Assembly (NCBI GenBank): GCA_001247695.2
Contig: LGRX02035082.1
Span: forward strand, 1 to 64,000
DNA length: 64,000 bases
Source: Cymbomonas tetramitiformis
Lineage: Eukaryota; Chlorophyta; Pyramimonadophyceae; Pyramimonadales; Pyramimonadaceae
Reading direction: 5' to 3'
How positions within the stretch are numbered: position 1 is the first letter of the stretch; each line of letters opens with the position of its first letter. A program made the translations under genes and the position numbers. The notes under the pieces are model-generated. The model searched no databases and had not been told where the DNA came from. It worked only from the letters and a program-made list of their open reading frames with translations. This document shows positions 35,536 through 46,251 of this stretch, in pieces.

Positions 35536-35639
35536 TCGAGGGTCCAGCCTTAGGCACGTTACCCCGACTTGCCGAGGTGGACAGCTGGTTGGATGCGGTG
35601 GACACCCTACAGCTGGCAGAGCTGCCCATAGAGTCCCAC

Positions 35640-35945
35640 GTAGACGCTGGAGGGGTGCAGGAGCACCTCGACACGACGGATCTCCCTATAGAGGTCACTA
35701 CAGACGCTGGAGGGGTGCAGGAGCACCTCGGCGCGGATCTCCTAACGGAGGTCACTACAGACGCTGAAGGGACGCAGGTGTGCCCCGGCGCGGATCTCCT
35801 GACGGAGGTCATTACAGACGCTGGAGGGGTGCGGGCGTGCCCTGCCTGGCGCGGATCTCCTGACGGAGGTCACTGCAGACGCTGGAGGGGTGCGGGCGTG
35901 CCCCGGCGCGGATCTCCTGACGGAGGTCACTGCAGACGCTTCGTA
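35640..35945 (+). repeat. 57-bp (19-residue) tandem repeat, about 5 units, in gypsy linker
   Basis: Units such as gaggtcactacagacgctgg + aggggtgcag..., encoding ADLLTEVTTDAGGVQ-like repeats, kept in frame for three units and then shifted by insertions. Confidence 0.85.
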
Positions 35946-36029
35946 CCTTTCCTTGGTGAATTTCTTTTGGTTGCCTTTGCACCAAGCCTTGAACTCGCGC
36001 TGATCCATGATTGCTTTGCTCTTTCCCAT
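35943..36029 (-). other. Possible first exon of an unknown gene
   Basis: ATG at 36029 reads MGKSKAIMDQREFKAWCKGN then a lysine-rich helix and reaches a gtacga donor-like site at about 35944, exactly where gypsy repeat sequence begins. It looks like a broken gene or element 5' end. Function unknown. Confidence 0.25.
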
Positions 36030-36039
36030 GTTTAGGCTG

Positions 36040-37080
36040 GCGCTGGGAGCTTTGTGTGATGGATTTTAAGTAAACTTACGTAGTAAGCGCCGCATCTCTT
36101 TCAAGATCCGTACTTGAAGCGTACACAGGCACCACCCTCGCTGCGGGTGTCTTGGTCAACAGTGCACGATGAAGGTTGTCACAGTATCGGCTTGAAATTC
36201 GAAATTTCGACAGAACGCCTCGTCGCTCCCCTCCGAATGGGTCGACCACGATTCGCAAACGTTTCACATTTCGATCCTTCCGGACGATTCTGCGAAATAA
36301 CTCTGCCATCGGACGATCGGAGATGGAATAATCCACCGCATGACGCTCGCGCTCGCGGGTCGGGGATCGCAGGCACGCAGGTCACGTATCGATCGCGATC
36401 GTCATCGATTATTCCACCCCACCGCTCTACTCGGGCGGTCATCCTAATTGAGGTGCGATTTCTTTCTCTGTTCCTTTTTTGGGGGGGTGCAACACTTTTG
36501 CCCATTTTTCGTGCAACTAAAATGTGTTTCGGGCTCGTCGTGCACTAGATTTCTTTTGGCGGCGCTCGTCGTGCGCTTTAAAATGAGGCCAGCTTGTTTT
36601 GGGGGGTTTTGGTTATTATTTTCTTTTTGCGTTTTGGTGATGTTCGCTTGGGTACACGTGCCCCTGGGTTGTGCCTGAAGCTGTCGGGAAAAGTGTAATG
36701 TGTACTCGCATGCACTTGCATGTACCAAGCCTGCGTACATATGTATGGTCTGCACCCAACCTTGGTGTTTTTCGTGTACCCAATCCGCCGCGAGCACGAA
36801 AAGGGATAGGTTTATGTGTACCTACGTGTACCCAAAATCCGCCGCGAGCAAGTACACGGAGGTACACACGAATGACACCAAAGTTGGGTGCAGAAAAGAC
36901 ATATGTACTCATCAGGTACATGCAGGTACATGCAAGTACATGCAAGGTACATCATTTGCGTACTGCTACGGTCCCTATGTACCGAGCACGTACGGTGAAA
37001 GCGTGTCGGGTGCACATGTACCCGGTATGTCAACTTACTAATACATGTTCGGTACGTGTGTACCCGTAATGTCTTCCCGT
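36040..37080. other. No gene recognised; gtacatg words begin
   Basis: Open frames on both strands without motifs. From about 36650 the sequence is rich in gtacacgtg, gtacatgcaagtacatg and similar words that characterise the introns of the transposase region to the right, so the CACTA element may begin here. Confidence 0.4.
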
Positions 37081-38414
37081 ATGCAGATCCATGCGACATG
37101 GGCAGAAGCGTCGGGGATGCCCTCGGTATGTTCGCCCGGCCCCGGCGCATGCCTGGCGACAACACGGTCGACAACGACCCGTTCACGACACCGGCGATAT
37201 CGATGCAAGGTGCGTTCTTCCCTTCTTAAAGTAATGCGTGCACTCCGGGTACACGTGCACCTTACCGTTTTTCAGTTGGTACAACATGGCCGGTGTGACG
37301 TCGGTACATACGTACCGAACACTTACGCAGGAAGGTGAAACGAAATATGCCGGAAATTCTTGCTTATGGTCACAATGTGCGCCGGAGGCCCTGTAAAAAT
37401 TTTCATTTTGCGTGGGCGCGTCGTGTTGGAATGCATGCCTTAGTGGGAGCATGTGTCCGCATTAACCGTACACGAGCGGTACACGTGTACCCACGTCGCA
37501 CCATTGTGATTATTCCCGGGTGCACGTGTACCGATAATGTACCGACTGACTGTGCTTCGCAGGAACGTGCGTGGCGAGCGTCGTGAACCTCAACAACCCG
37601 ACCTAAACCACTGGGTCGTGGCTGGGGAACCACGTGCACGTGGCCGCCGCCTTCACGTGGACGCGACTTTACAATCAACCATAACAAATAGCTCCGCATG
37701 GGAGTCCGAGTTTTGGGAGGGAGAACGTTCCGGGGACGTGGGATGCGATGTAGCGGAGAGATTATTTTATCGCCAAGGACGTGGTGATGATCGTGCCTCT
37801 TCCGCGTGGCCTTGGCTGTCTGCCCTGCCGGAAAATCCATCCGTAGATCTCACTGCCGGTGCTCCCGCACCGGAACCAAGGCTCGCTCGGCGGTTGTCGA
37901 GGAAATAACCGACGCCGTATGCGGCACCATTACCGACGGCGATCCTTCAACTGGGGTGGATATTGGCATGGCGGGGTGCGTTTTTACCCGTACATAAATC
38001 CCCGCTCGATCTCCATTTCCACGAATCCACGCAGGTTGATTGGGTTCGTTCTAGGCTCGTGCCATAATTATGGAGTACACCCACTAACCCTTTGGTACGT
38101 GTTGCGTACATGTACACCCATGTGTGGTGCATCCACGGTGCATATGTACGGCACCTGGGAATCGTTGGGTACATATGTACCGAGCAAAGACGCATGAAAG
38201 TGAAACAAAATATGCCGGAAATCCCTTCTTATGGTTACCTTGTGCGCCGGAGGCCCTGCCAAAATTTTCATATTCGCATACGAAAATTCATGTTGGCCCT
38301 GTCTTTTCATTGTTCCGACATTGCTAGTATGGTCCTGTCAACGGGTACATGGCCGGTACATGTGCATCAGAGCTGTGGTACATCACTGGTACATGTGTAC
38401 TGACGTACAGCTTC

Positions 38415-38838
38415 AACCTCCTTCCAAAACCCCTCCGCCTCATGTGCCAGAGCCCGGTGGTTGACGACGAGACGGCGGCAGCGGCGGCGTTTGATAACGT
38501 ACTTCGTAACACGATTGTGGAACATCGCCATGGCATGGGTGAGTGGACGTGTGACTATTTGGGTGACTATGCACGAGGATTTCCCGACCTCGACGCTAAT
38601 CGTACCCAACACTTGAACGCGTTCTCCGCCGAAACAAAGTTCGCGGGCAAGTACTTCAGATGTGAGTCGACTTATGGCACAATACCGTTGCCGGACTTGA
38701 TCGTAGTGCAACAAGAAGTTGCCGATTTGGTACGCCATTGCTTACTGACGGGCTTCCAAGGGGTTCCGGTTACTCGGAATGATGACGATGAAGCCAGATG
38801 GGTTCTTTGCAAGGCGCCCCCTCCCCCCCCGCCGAGGT
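38415..38838 (+). pseudogene. Exon-like block in the CACTA region
   Basis: Reads CQSPVVDDETAAAAAFDNVL ... GEWTCDYLGDYARGFPDLDA and ends in a proline run and R at a cgaggtgag donor (38839). The block 39674-40002 ends in the same way and is followed by a nearly identical intron. No domain recognised. Probably the N-terminal part of the transposase or an accessory protein. Confidence 0.4.
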
Positions 38839-38998
38839 GAGATTTATTGCCCTGCTGTCGAAGTAGTCTACGGTGTGTTGTTGGTGCACGTGTACCGGGC
38901 GTGCACGCATTCCACGGTACTCATGCGGTGCATACGTACCGGGGTCGCACCGATGTCGCGTACTCGCAAGGTACATGCGCACCCAGTGTGGCTACTGC

Positions 38999-39657
38999 TC
39001 GACAGTCCTTGTGAAAGGACTGGAATCTCGTCCAGTCCTATCACAAGGACCGGACGCGCGGGAATTTTTTTAACCATCCTCTTGATGCTCCTAGTGCCTA
39101 TCCTCCGGATTATAGTCTCATTGGGACCTAAACTGAGTACCCCTTTGCCCGCTTGCCTAAACAATGTCGCAATTTCATGCTACGTTATCAACATTAAGCA
39201 TGGGTAGCGTTAAAAATCACTAAATTCCAACCACACCACAGTGATATTTTCGGATTTTGTATACCCAGGCAACTTCAATCGATATTTTGAGGACGAAGAT
39301 GACCTCCGATCATTTTTTTGACAAGACACTGCAGAAAGAGCAGCTCGCGAACTTAACAACATAGGTCTCCGAATTTTCACAGGACCTTCGTGGAGGTAGC
39401 TAGCGTGAGAAACATTTCGGTCCTTGTGGTAGGACTGGCCTTTTTATTTAATTTGAATTAATTTTACCCCCACCTCTTCAGCCCTCACAAGTGCATACCC
39501 ATATAGAGTATATCACCCGGCACATGTTTTTAATAAATATTTGAGCACCCAAGGATGATCTTTAAGCACTCAAACATCAACACATCGAAACATCGTGGCG
39601 GCTAGCCCCCTTTTACTTCGGTCCTTGTGGTAGGACTGGAGCGTCGGGCAGTAGCCA
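38999..39657. mobile_element. TIR element D (659 bp), TGGCTACT family, TSD agtg
   Basis: Ends tggctactgctcg / cgtcgggcagtagcca; perfect agtg duplication (38995-38998, 39658-39661). Stem motifs gtccttgtgaaaggac and cctatcacaaggacc at left, ggtccttgtggtaggac at right. The middle (about 39255-39410, minus strand) is homologous to the module duplicated in 23639-24272. Shorter than its relatives. Confidence 0.92.
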
Positions 39658-39673
39658 AGTGAGTTGATAACTT

Positions 39674-40002
39674 GTGTTTGAAACTCGATCCTTGGCCACG
39701 CGGTGGTACCCACCCGCGCTGATGATCCCGCGCGCGTGGGTGCGAGGTGTTGGCAGAAGTACGCGGGACCGACCTCTGTTGATTCCTTGCAAATGCCTCA
39801 AATGCGATGGCAAGGAACTAGTGTCGTCAACGAGAACGTCGTTCCACCACGTCAACAAGTTCGGTCCGCGCATCACCTCGGCCGACGCCGTGATGGAGGA
39901 CGGTGAAGCCGTGGCCAAGGAGACCTTGCGCACGGTCGACGCGGGCGCCAAAGCGGACGTGGTGGCCAAAATGGAGGATGCCGACGACCCCCCGCCCCGC
40001 CG
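39674..40002 (+). pseudogene. Exon with transposase-associated zinc motif
   Basis: PLLIPCKCLKCDGKELVSST resembles the CxCxxC start of the TNP2 transposase-associated domain, followed by HHVNKFGPRITSAD. It ends in a proline run at a cgaggtgag donor. Element D lies immediately upstream in the preceding intron. Confidence 0.45.
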
Positions 40003-40239
40003 AGGTGAGATTTCTTGCCCGTGCCGAAGTAGTCTACGGTGTGTTGTTGGTGCACGTGTACCGGGCGTGCACGCATTCCATGGTACTCATGCGGTGCATA
40101 CGTACCAAGATCGCACCGATGTCGCGTACTCGCAAGGTACATGCGTACCCGCCAGAGGGTAAGACATGTGTTTAAGATCCATCACGTGAACGTGGGTGCG
40201 AGATGCTCGCAGGGGAATCCTCGCAGGCGTCTCAAGACA

Positions 40240-40324
40240 CCAAGGCGCTGTGGAGGTCGGGGCACGACAAAGGGATGGGCGCAAAGCGCCATGTCCGTGC
40301 CTCCGATGCAAAGGATTCGTGAAG
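40240..40324 (+). pseudogene. Second exon with transposase-associated zinc motif
   Basis: KAPCPCLRCKGFVK followed by a gtaagt donor at 40325. The PCPCxxC motif is the usual start of the TNP2-associated domain. Element E lies 26 bp into the following intron. Confidence 0.55.
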
Positions 40325-40355
40325 GTAAGTATATGGACGATGCGTAGGTACAACA

Positions 40356-41422
40356 TGGCTACTACCCCTTGGTACCCGAGAGAGTACCACAGCCGGCTGT
40401 GGTACTGTCACAAGTACCAGCGCGCCATATTTCTTTTGGGTGCCCTCCTCCACTATTGGGATGCTATCCATCATATACCATTGTCTTTGGGACCCAAACT
40501 GAGTTGCATTATGCCTCATTGGTCCATATCACACGTGTAGCTCTCCTAATGGATGCGTGATGTTACCACGGTAGTGTTTTTTGTTACAATGTGGCATCGT
40601 GCGTGTGTTCAAACTGATGGTTCTTCTTTCGAATTTTTTCCAGGCGCACTTGGGAACCAAATAAGCCCGCCCATCATTCAAATTGAAGCTATATATCATG
40701 GCCAATGATGTGTGTGGTTGTGGGTTATTGGTTGGCATAATGCCATTCGTCGTAAGTAGCATGCATGTTTGGGTTTGGGTTTGTACTTGCCGTAATTTGC
40801 GTGTAATATTGACTTTATTCCAGCCTGGGTAGCGGGCTTGAGTCTCGGGAATCCAAGTTGTGAAAATGTACATATAGCCCAACCGACTGTAGAATAGTTA
40901 TTTATACACATGAATCGAATGTTAGAGACCTTACATGCATGATAAGCTCACCCAATCAGTCAATATACACATACATCTAGGGTGGAGTGGGGAAAAAAAG
41001 GCAAGCGAAAATCGGGAAAAAACAATTTTGTCACATGCATGTGCTTTATATAACGACATGCATATGGAGCGTTGTCGCCATTCACATGCCGTGGCACGTA
41101 ATGGACACCTAGAATAGGTCCCAATAATGAACTCTACCATCATATTCGGAGTGCCATGGCCACATGACATGCCTTAATCAGCATCGCCGTGTGTGGTACG
41201 TGTGACGCACCGAGTGAATTATTTTCAGGCATAACCCCCCCCAAAGCGCGTGACCGTAACATTTACCAAAAGTCGGCCGGGGTTATTTTCAATGTTCAAA
41301 ATAATTCAACGCCCAAATGAAATTTCAACGCCTTAGTTTGACCGATATATCCTCATCTAGTGCACCCTACATGGGATTCGTATTGGTACTTGTGACAGTA
41401 CCACAGCACGGGGTAGTAGCCA
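40356..41422. mobile_element. TIR element E (1067 bp), TGGCTACT family, TSD aaca
   Basis: Ends tggctactacccc / ggggtagtagcca; perfect aaca duplication (40352-40355, 41423-41426). Stem motifs: gagagtaccacag...ctgtggtactgtcacaagta at left; ggtacttgtgacagtaccac at right. No transposase frame. Minus-strand frames inside have no known motif. Confidence 0.94.
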
Positions 41423-42269
41423 AACAGGATTTACGGCAAGGTTTATATACCCCCTCATCAGCCCGATCATCGTGAGCATCTGCCTCTCCGTCCACCTGAT
41501 TTCGAAATGCCAGCGGATGGCACCGGGCCTTCGGGAATCGCGAAGAATTACGAGGGAGAGGCACCCTTGCCGCCGGTCCCTTTTGTACTCGCCGAGGGAG
41601 AGACGCCCGCCGTCGCTGTTGAAGATGCGCCGGCACCCGTGGGTGATGCCCCCCTTATCTACCCCCCGCCGCCAATTTTGTGGTGAAGGTGGCCCTCCTC
41701 GATGGCACGGAGGTCGATGAAAGGACATATGCATGAGGAGCAGATATGGTCGACATCGAGCATTCGAATCCCGCCTTATACCCGGCGGGATGGACGCGAA
41801 ATGGTTTCTACGTACTACGATCTGGTAGCGGATGATGTTGAGATATCCCTTCATTACGGTTCGGGGAGCTGGGACATTTCATTCCCCATCGACGAGTGCA
41901 TGCTCGAAATTAGGGCACACCCGATTTTCGTGCAAGGGCGGCCTACGCCGATTGTCGACACCTTTGTTGAGGCCCCCGTGGTTGAAGACGACAAGCTTGA
42001 GGATGACGTGCTTCAGGATGACGGCGGTCAGAGTGACATGGCGGTGGGAGAGTTGGTGCAAAAGCTTGCGGCAATGTGTCAGGTACGTGTGCACAAGCCG
42101 CGATCCCTGGCGAGTAGTTCATGGCGGATGCGCGTGCACCCGGTGTGTACCCGTGATAGTACATCACGGGTACATATGTACCTCTAAAGGAGTACATGCT
42201 CCGTACACGCGTACCCCGCATGTATGCATATTGATGTTGACTTGTGTCCTAGATCTTCGTGTTTGCAGG

Positions 42270-42750
42270 ATGACGCGGGAAACGGTGACACAGCCGTAAG
42301 TTTTGTCTTGGAGTTGATTGAGTGGAACCTGACGCACAACCTTACCCAATCTTCTTTCACGGATGTGTTGACCATCCTTCGCGAGCGCCTTCCAAACTAT
42401 TTCCCCGGCGACACGCTCCCGAAAAGTTTCAACGCCGCGATCTCGCAATTCCAAGCGTTCGCACGGACTTCCGCATAAGATTGTGGACATATTCGTGAAC
42501 GGCTGTTGCCGATTTGATGGGTCGAATGCTGAGTGCATCACATGCCCTAAATGTGGCGCGGATCGATGGGACGAGAAAATGATGGAGAAGCCGGAGAAGA
42601 AGCGTATTGGGCGCACGACCTTCTACTATTGGGACATCAAGGACCTACTAAGGAGGATGTACGCGCACCCGGAGTTGGCGGCAGACATGCTCGCGCATGC
42701 AAAGCACGTTCCTACCGAAGACGAGATGCAATACATGTGGGATGTGTAAA
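42270..42750 (+). pseudogene. TNP2 transposase, zinc-binding part
   Basis: LPKSFNAAISQFQAFA, then after a one-base frameshift at about 42475 KIVDIFVNGCCRFDGSNAEC, CPKCGADRWDEK and KRIGRTTFYYWDIKDLLRR. This matches the TNP2 order LPKSFYEA...IDACPNDC.L...CP.CG.SRW...K....FPL.PRLQR. Ends MQYMWDV at a gtaaat donor (42748). Confidence 0.8.
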
Positions 42751-42916
42751 TCGCCCGTCCCGCCGAAAGATTCCAGTGCATATGTACCCTTAGCGTACTC
42801 AAATCTCGCGTACATAATGGGTGCATATGCACCCGACCCTACGTAGTACGCACGTACCCGGCATGTACCCTTAGTCTGTACCCAACCATGATATCACACG
42901 GCTTGCTTGGTTGCAG

Positions 42917-43400
42917 ATTCGCCGGCGTGGAAGAGGCGGCGGGAGAAATATCCCAACTTCTTTAAGGACCCCGGGAACGTCGTGCTCTTGGGCTGCGCGG
43001 ATGGGGCAACCGTATGGAAGGACCTCCGCGGCGTTTTCCCCGTTACATTTCAATACCTCAACTTGCACCCCGCCATCCGGGGGAAGTTCGTGAATATGCA
43101 GTTGTGGCTGATTTGCAACGGAACGAAACCAAAAAGCACACAGCCGATATACGAGCTCTTCGTGGACCAACTTCTAGAGCTTTGGGAAGGTGTGCCATGT
43201 TACCATGTGCTCGAGAAGAAATCGTTCAACCTCCGATGCATGCTTTTCAAGATGCTTTTCGACATTAATAAGGGTTTGATGGATGGCGCATGCCGCATGG
43301 ATGTGAGGGCGTATTTCGCCTGCCTCAAATGCATGCACACGGCCTGGTTATCCGACGTTTGCAACGGCATGCGGTACACGTTCCGTACGGAATCGGATCC
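42917..43400 (+). pseudogene. TNP2 transposase, catalytic-domain start
   Basis: Begins DSPAWKRRREKYPNFFKDPG, then VVLLGCADGATVWKDL (in place of the usual LATDGFNPF), LWLICNGTKP, IYELFVDQLLELWEGV, SFNLRCMLFKMLFDINKGLM and YFACLKCM. These align with TNP2 family blocks through the CPxC segment. Ends at a cccggtgag donor near 43402. Confidence 0.85.
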
Positions 43401-43579
43401 CGGTGAGTGCCACGGCCCATTCTTATGGTTGAGTAGAGGTCGGTGCACGTGCACCCGCTATGTACCTTTTGAAGGTGCACGTGTACCCCACGAGCACGTT
43501 CTCATTCGTGCTGGCCAAGTGCGCGTGCACCCGGTGTGTACCAAACCTTTGTTACACTAAACTCACGCGATGTGCACAG

Positions 43580-43863
43580 AGCCGGTAAGTTATGCTTTAC
43601 GCACGAACGAGGATATTCGCTACCACGCCAAAAAGCACGCGAAGTTGTCGGACAGTGTTTCTTTACGAAGGCGCATATCCAAAGTTTCATGTCGGCGTGT
43701 GGGGTGAAGCTTCCGGCCGAATTCTCGCGATTGCCCTATTGGGACGAATTCATGGACTATCTTATCGACCTTATGCAACTCATCAACAACCTATGCGAGC
43801 ATGTTTGCGACTCTCTGATGGGTGCCGATTTCGACGACAAAGTCCGCCAATGGGCAAAGCAAT
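43580..43863 (+). pseudogene. TNP2 transposase, following exon, running into satellite
   Basis: GKLCFTHERGYSLPRQKAR, then LPYWDEFMDYLIDLMQLINN and LCEHVCDSLMG, equivalent to the LPYW...LRHNLDVMHIEKNVCD block. The frame continues (DDKVRQWAKQ) straight into the first satellite unit. The rest of the transposase is not present. Confidence 0.8.
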
Positions 43864-45171
43864 CGCATTGCACGGGCAACGCCTGCACGGCTTTCATTGT
43901 GTACGTACGGGGGATGATAGGCATGTGCACAACTGCAGGGGGTGGGGGCAGCTGGCCTCGGATGGTTCCTATAGCGCGCGAACTTGCGGAGTTCTCGCGT
44001 TTTAGGAATTATTCAAGGGCAGCCACCACACATCTGCGAGGGCGCTGCACGGGCAAAGCTTGCACGGATTTCATTGTGTACGCTCGGGGGATGATAGGCA
44101 TGTGCACAACTGCAGGGGGTGGGGGCAGCTAGCCCCGGTATTGTATGGTTCCTATATCTTGCGAACTTGCGGAGTTCTCGCGTTTTAGGAACTATTCAAG
44201 GGCAGCCATCACACACCTGCGAGGGCACTGCACGGGCAAAGCATGCACGGCTTTCATTGTGTACGATCGTGTAATGATAGGCATGTGCACAACTGCAGGG
44301 GGTGGGGGCAGCTGGCCTCGGATGGTTCCTATAGCGCGCGAACTTGCGGAGTTCTCGCGTTTTAGGAACTATTCAAGGGCAGCCATCACACACCTGCGAG
44401 GGCACTGCACGGGCAAAGCATGCACGGCTTTCATTGTGTACGATCGTGTAATGATAGGCATGTGCACAACTGCAGGGGGTGGGGCAGCCGGCCTCGGATG
44501 GTTCCTATAGCGCGCGAACTTGCGGAGTTCTCGCGTTTTAGGAACTACTCAAGGGCAGCCATCACACACCTGCGAGGGCACTGCACGGGCAAAGCATGCA
44601 CGGCTTTCATTGTGTACGATCGTGTAATGATAGGCATATGCACAACTGCAGGGGGTGGGGGCAGCTGGCCTCGGATGGTTCCTATAGCGCGCGAACTTGC
44701 GGAGTTCTCGCGTTTTAGGAACTATTCAAGGGCAGCCATCACACACCTGCGAGGGCGCCGCACGGGCAAAGCATGCACGGCTTTCATTGTGTACGATCGT
44801 GTAATGATAGGCATGTGCACAACTGCAGGGGGTGGGGGCAGCTGGCCTCGGATGGTTCCTATAGCGCGCGAACTTGCGGAGTTCTCGCGTTTTAGGGATT
44901 ATTCAAGGGCAACCACCACACACCTGCGAGGGCGCTGCACGGGCAAAGCATGCACGGATTTCATTGTGTACGCTCGGGGGATGATAGGCATTTGCACAAC
45001 TGCAGGGGGTGGGGGCAGCTGGCCTCGGTATTGTATGGTTCCTATATCGCGCGAACTTGCGGAGTTCTCGTGTTTTAGGAACTATTCAAGGGCAGCCATC
45101 ACACACCTGCGAGGGCACTGCACGGGCAAAGCATGCACGGCTTTCATTGTGTACGTGTAATGATAGGCATG
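43864..45171 (+). repeat. 178-bp satellite array, left segment (about 7 units)
   Basis: Units of 177-183 bp: catgtgcacaactgcagggg, ggcagctggcctcgg, tatatcgcgcgaacttgcgg, agttctcgcgttttagga, attcaagggcagcca, cacacacctgcgagggc, ctgcacgggcaaagc, acggctttcattgtgtacg. Units of 177 bp keep one frame open, producing long repetitive open frames with no other evidence of coding. Element G splits the array after 45171. Confidence 0.97.
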
Positions 45172-46251
45172 TGTCCACTACCCGGTCTTGGGTACATCAC
45201 GATGTACCCAAGCCACTCTTTGTTCCGCACGCCATGGCGAGTTCGAAACATTTCAAGTGTCCATATGGTCAATATAGGTTGTCAATAACACACCAATCTT
45301 GGGTATGAACCATATGATTGGCGGTATTCATGTCATAGACATGGGTTTTTGGGGGCGGTTGCCTAGGCGATTTCCCAGAAAAGGCGAAATTCTTAAGTTC
45401 CAAATTCTTGGGTACATCGCTTGGGTACATCGATTTGTATGCATGGTTATGCACATGAAAATTGCATATTTGGTCGATGTTTCATTAGGGCATTAACATA
45501 GACCCCTCAAAGCACTTATTTTATTATGGGATGGTACCATACCTCACAAGTTATCATACTTCATCACCAAGACTTCTCATCATAAAACAGTGTCAGATTT
45601 TAGATTTCGCCTAAAAAAATGCGCGCGGACATATGTGATGACTCCCACCCATCGATCTATTAAACGAAGACATATTTATCTGTGCAATGCATGTTATTGC
45701 AAATACGATTGCCAAAGAATGAGCTGACAAATATTTTTGGTAATAATAATCGATATCACAGGTCACCTTCAACCGCTCGCGCCGACTCGTCCCCACACCC
45801 GATACGGTACCTCGTGCCGTGCGGCAAGTAAGCAGTTAAGCTTGGGGATCTAGGGTACGCCGAACATGACGAGAATAAATTAATTAAGATATTGTGGTGT
45901 AACAAACCTTAAAAAGTATTCCACTTTGTGAAGAATCCCCCCCCCTAAGATATGCGAGACTGTGGAAAAGGCGAGTCGCAACAAACCGTGGTAAAAAACA
46001 ATTAGAAAAATGTTTTTGGGAGCCAAGTTGCGATTTGCATGGGTTTGAATGCACTTGACATGATATATATCCTACCAGGATGCTTGTGACGGCATATTCC
46101 CGTGTTCATGATGATGTTGGCTAGCTATATTGATGATTCGTAACGACAAACCGTTAAATTTATGCCCCCATACCATCGATTTAGCTTGGGTACATCCCTA
46201 TGTACCCAGACCCTCTTGGGTACATCCCCATGTACCACCGGGTAGTGGACA
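45172..46251. mobile_element. TIR element G (1080 bp) in the satellite, TSD catg
   Basis: Ends tgtccactacccgg / ccgggtagtggaca, a variant of the TGGCTACT ends. Perfect catg duplication (45168-45171, 46252-46255) taken from the satellite word ggcatgtgcac. Stem motif cttgggtacatcacgatgta + cccaag at left; cttgggtacatc twice at right. No transposase. Confidence 0.94.

Larger units (their letters stand above)
32415..35945 (+). mobile_element. Second Ty3/gypsy copy, truncated at both ends
   Basis: Plus-strand gag tail, aspartic protease, reverse transcriptase and RNase H in standard gypsy order, with a repeated linker after RNase H. It stops before any Dam-like domain or integrase. The RNase H tail (GRELSRRQTRWYMDLVEVGV ... 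ALSRRPDY) is clearly related to the minus-strand copy, so the two belong to one family. Confidence 0.9.
37081..43863 (+). mobile_element. CACTA-like (TNP2) transposon body, intron-rich, with nested elements
   Basis: Plus-strand exon-like blocks at about 37087-37208, 37562-37905, 38415-38838, 39674-40002, 40240-40324, 41423-42083, 42270-42475/42483-42750, 42917-43400 and 43580-43863 are separated by introns full of gtacacgtgtacc-type words. The later exons are clearly TNP2-family. Elements D and E are inserted in the 5' half. Terminal inverted repeats and target duplication were not found, so the ends are uncertain. Confidence 0.75.

Noticed and set aside
36076..36548. Overlapping frames near 36.1-36.5 kb as a gene
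   Set aside because: Frames on both strands with no motif; the sequence looks like decayed element DNA.
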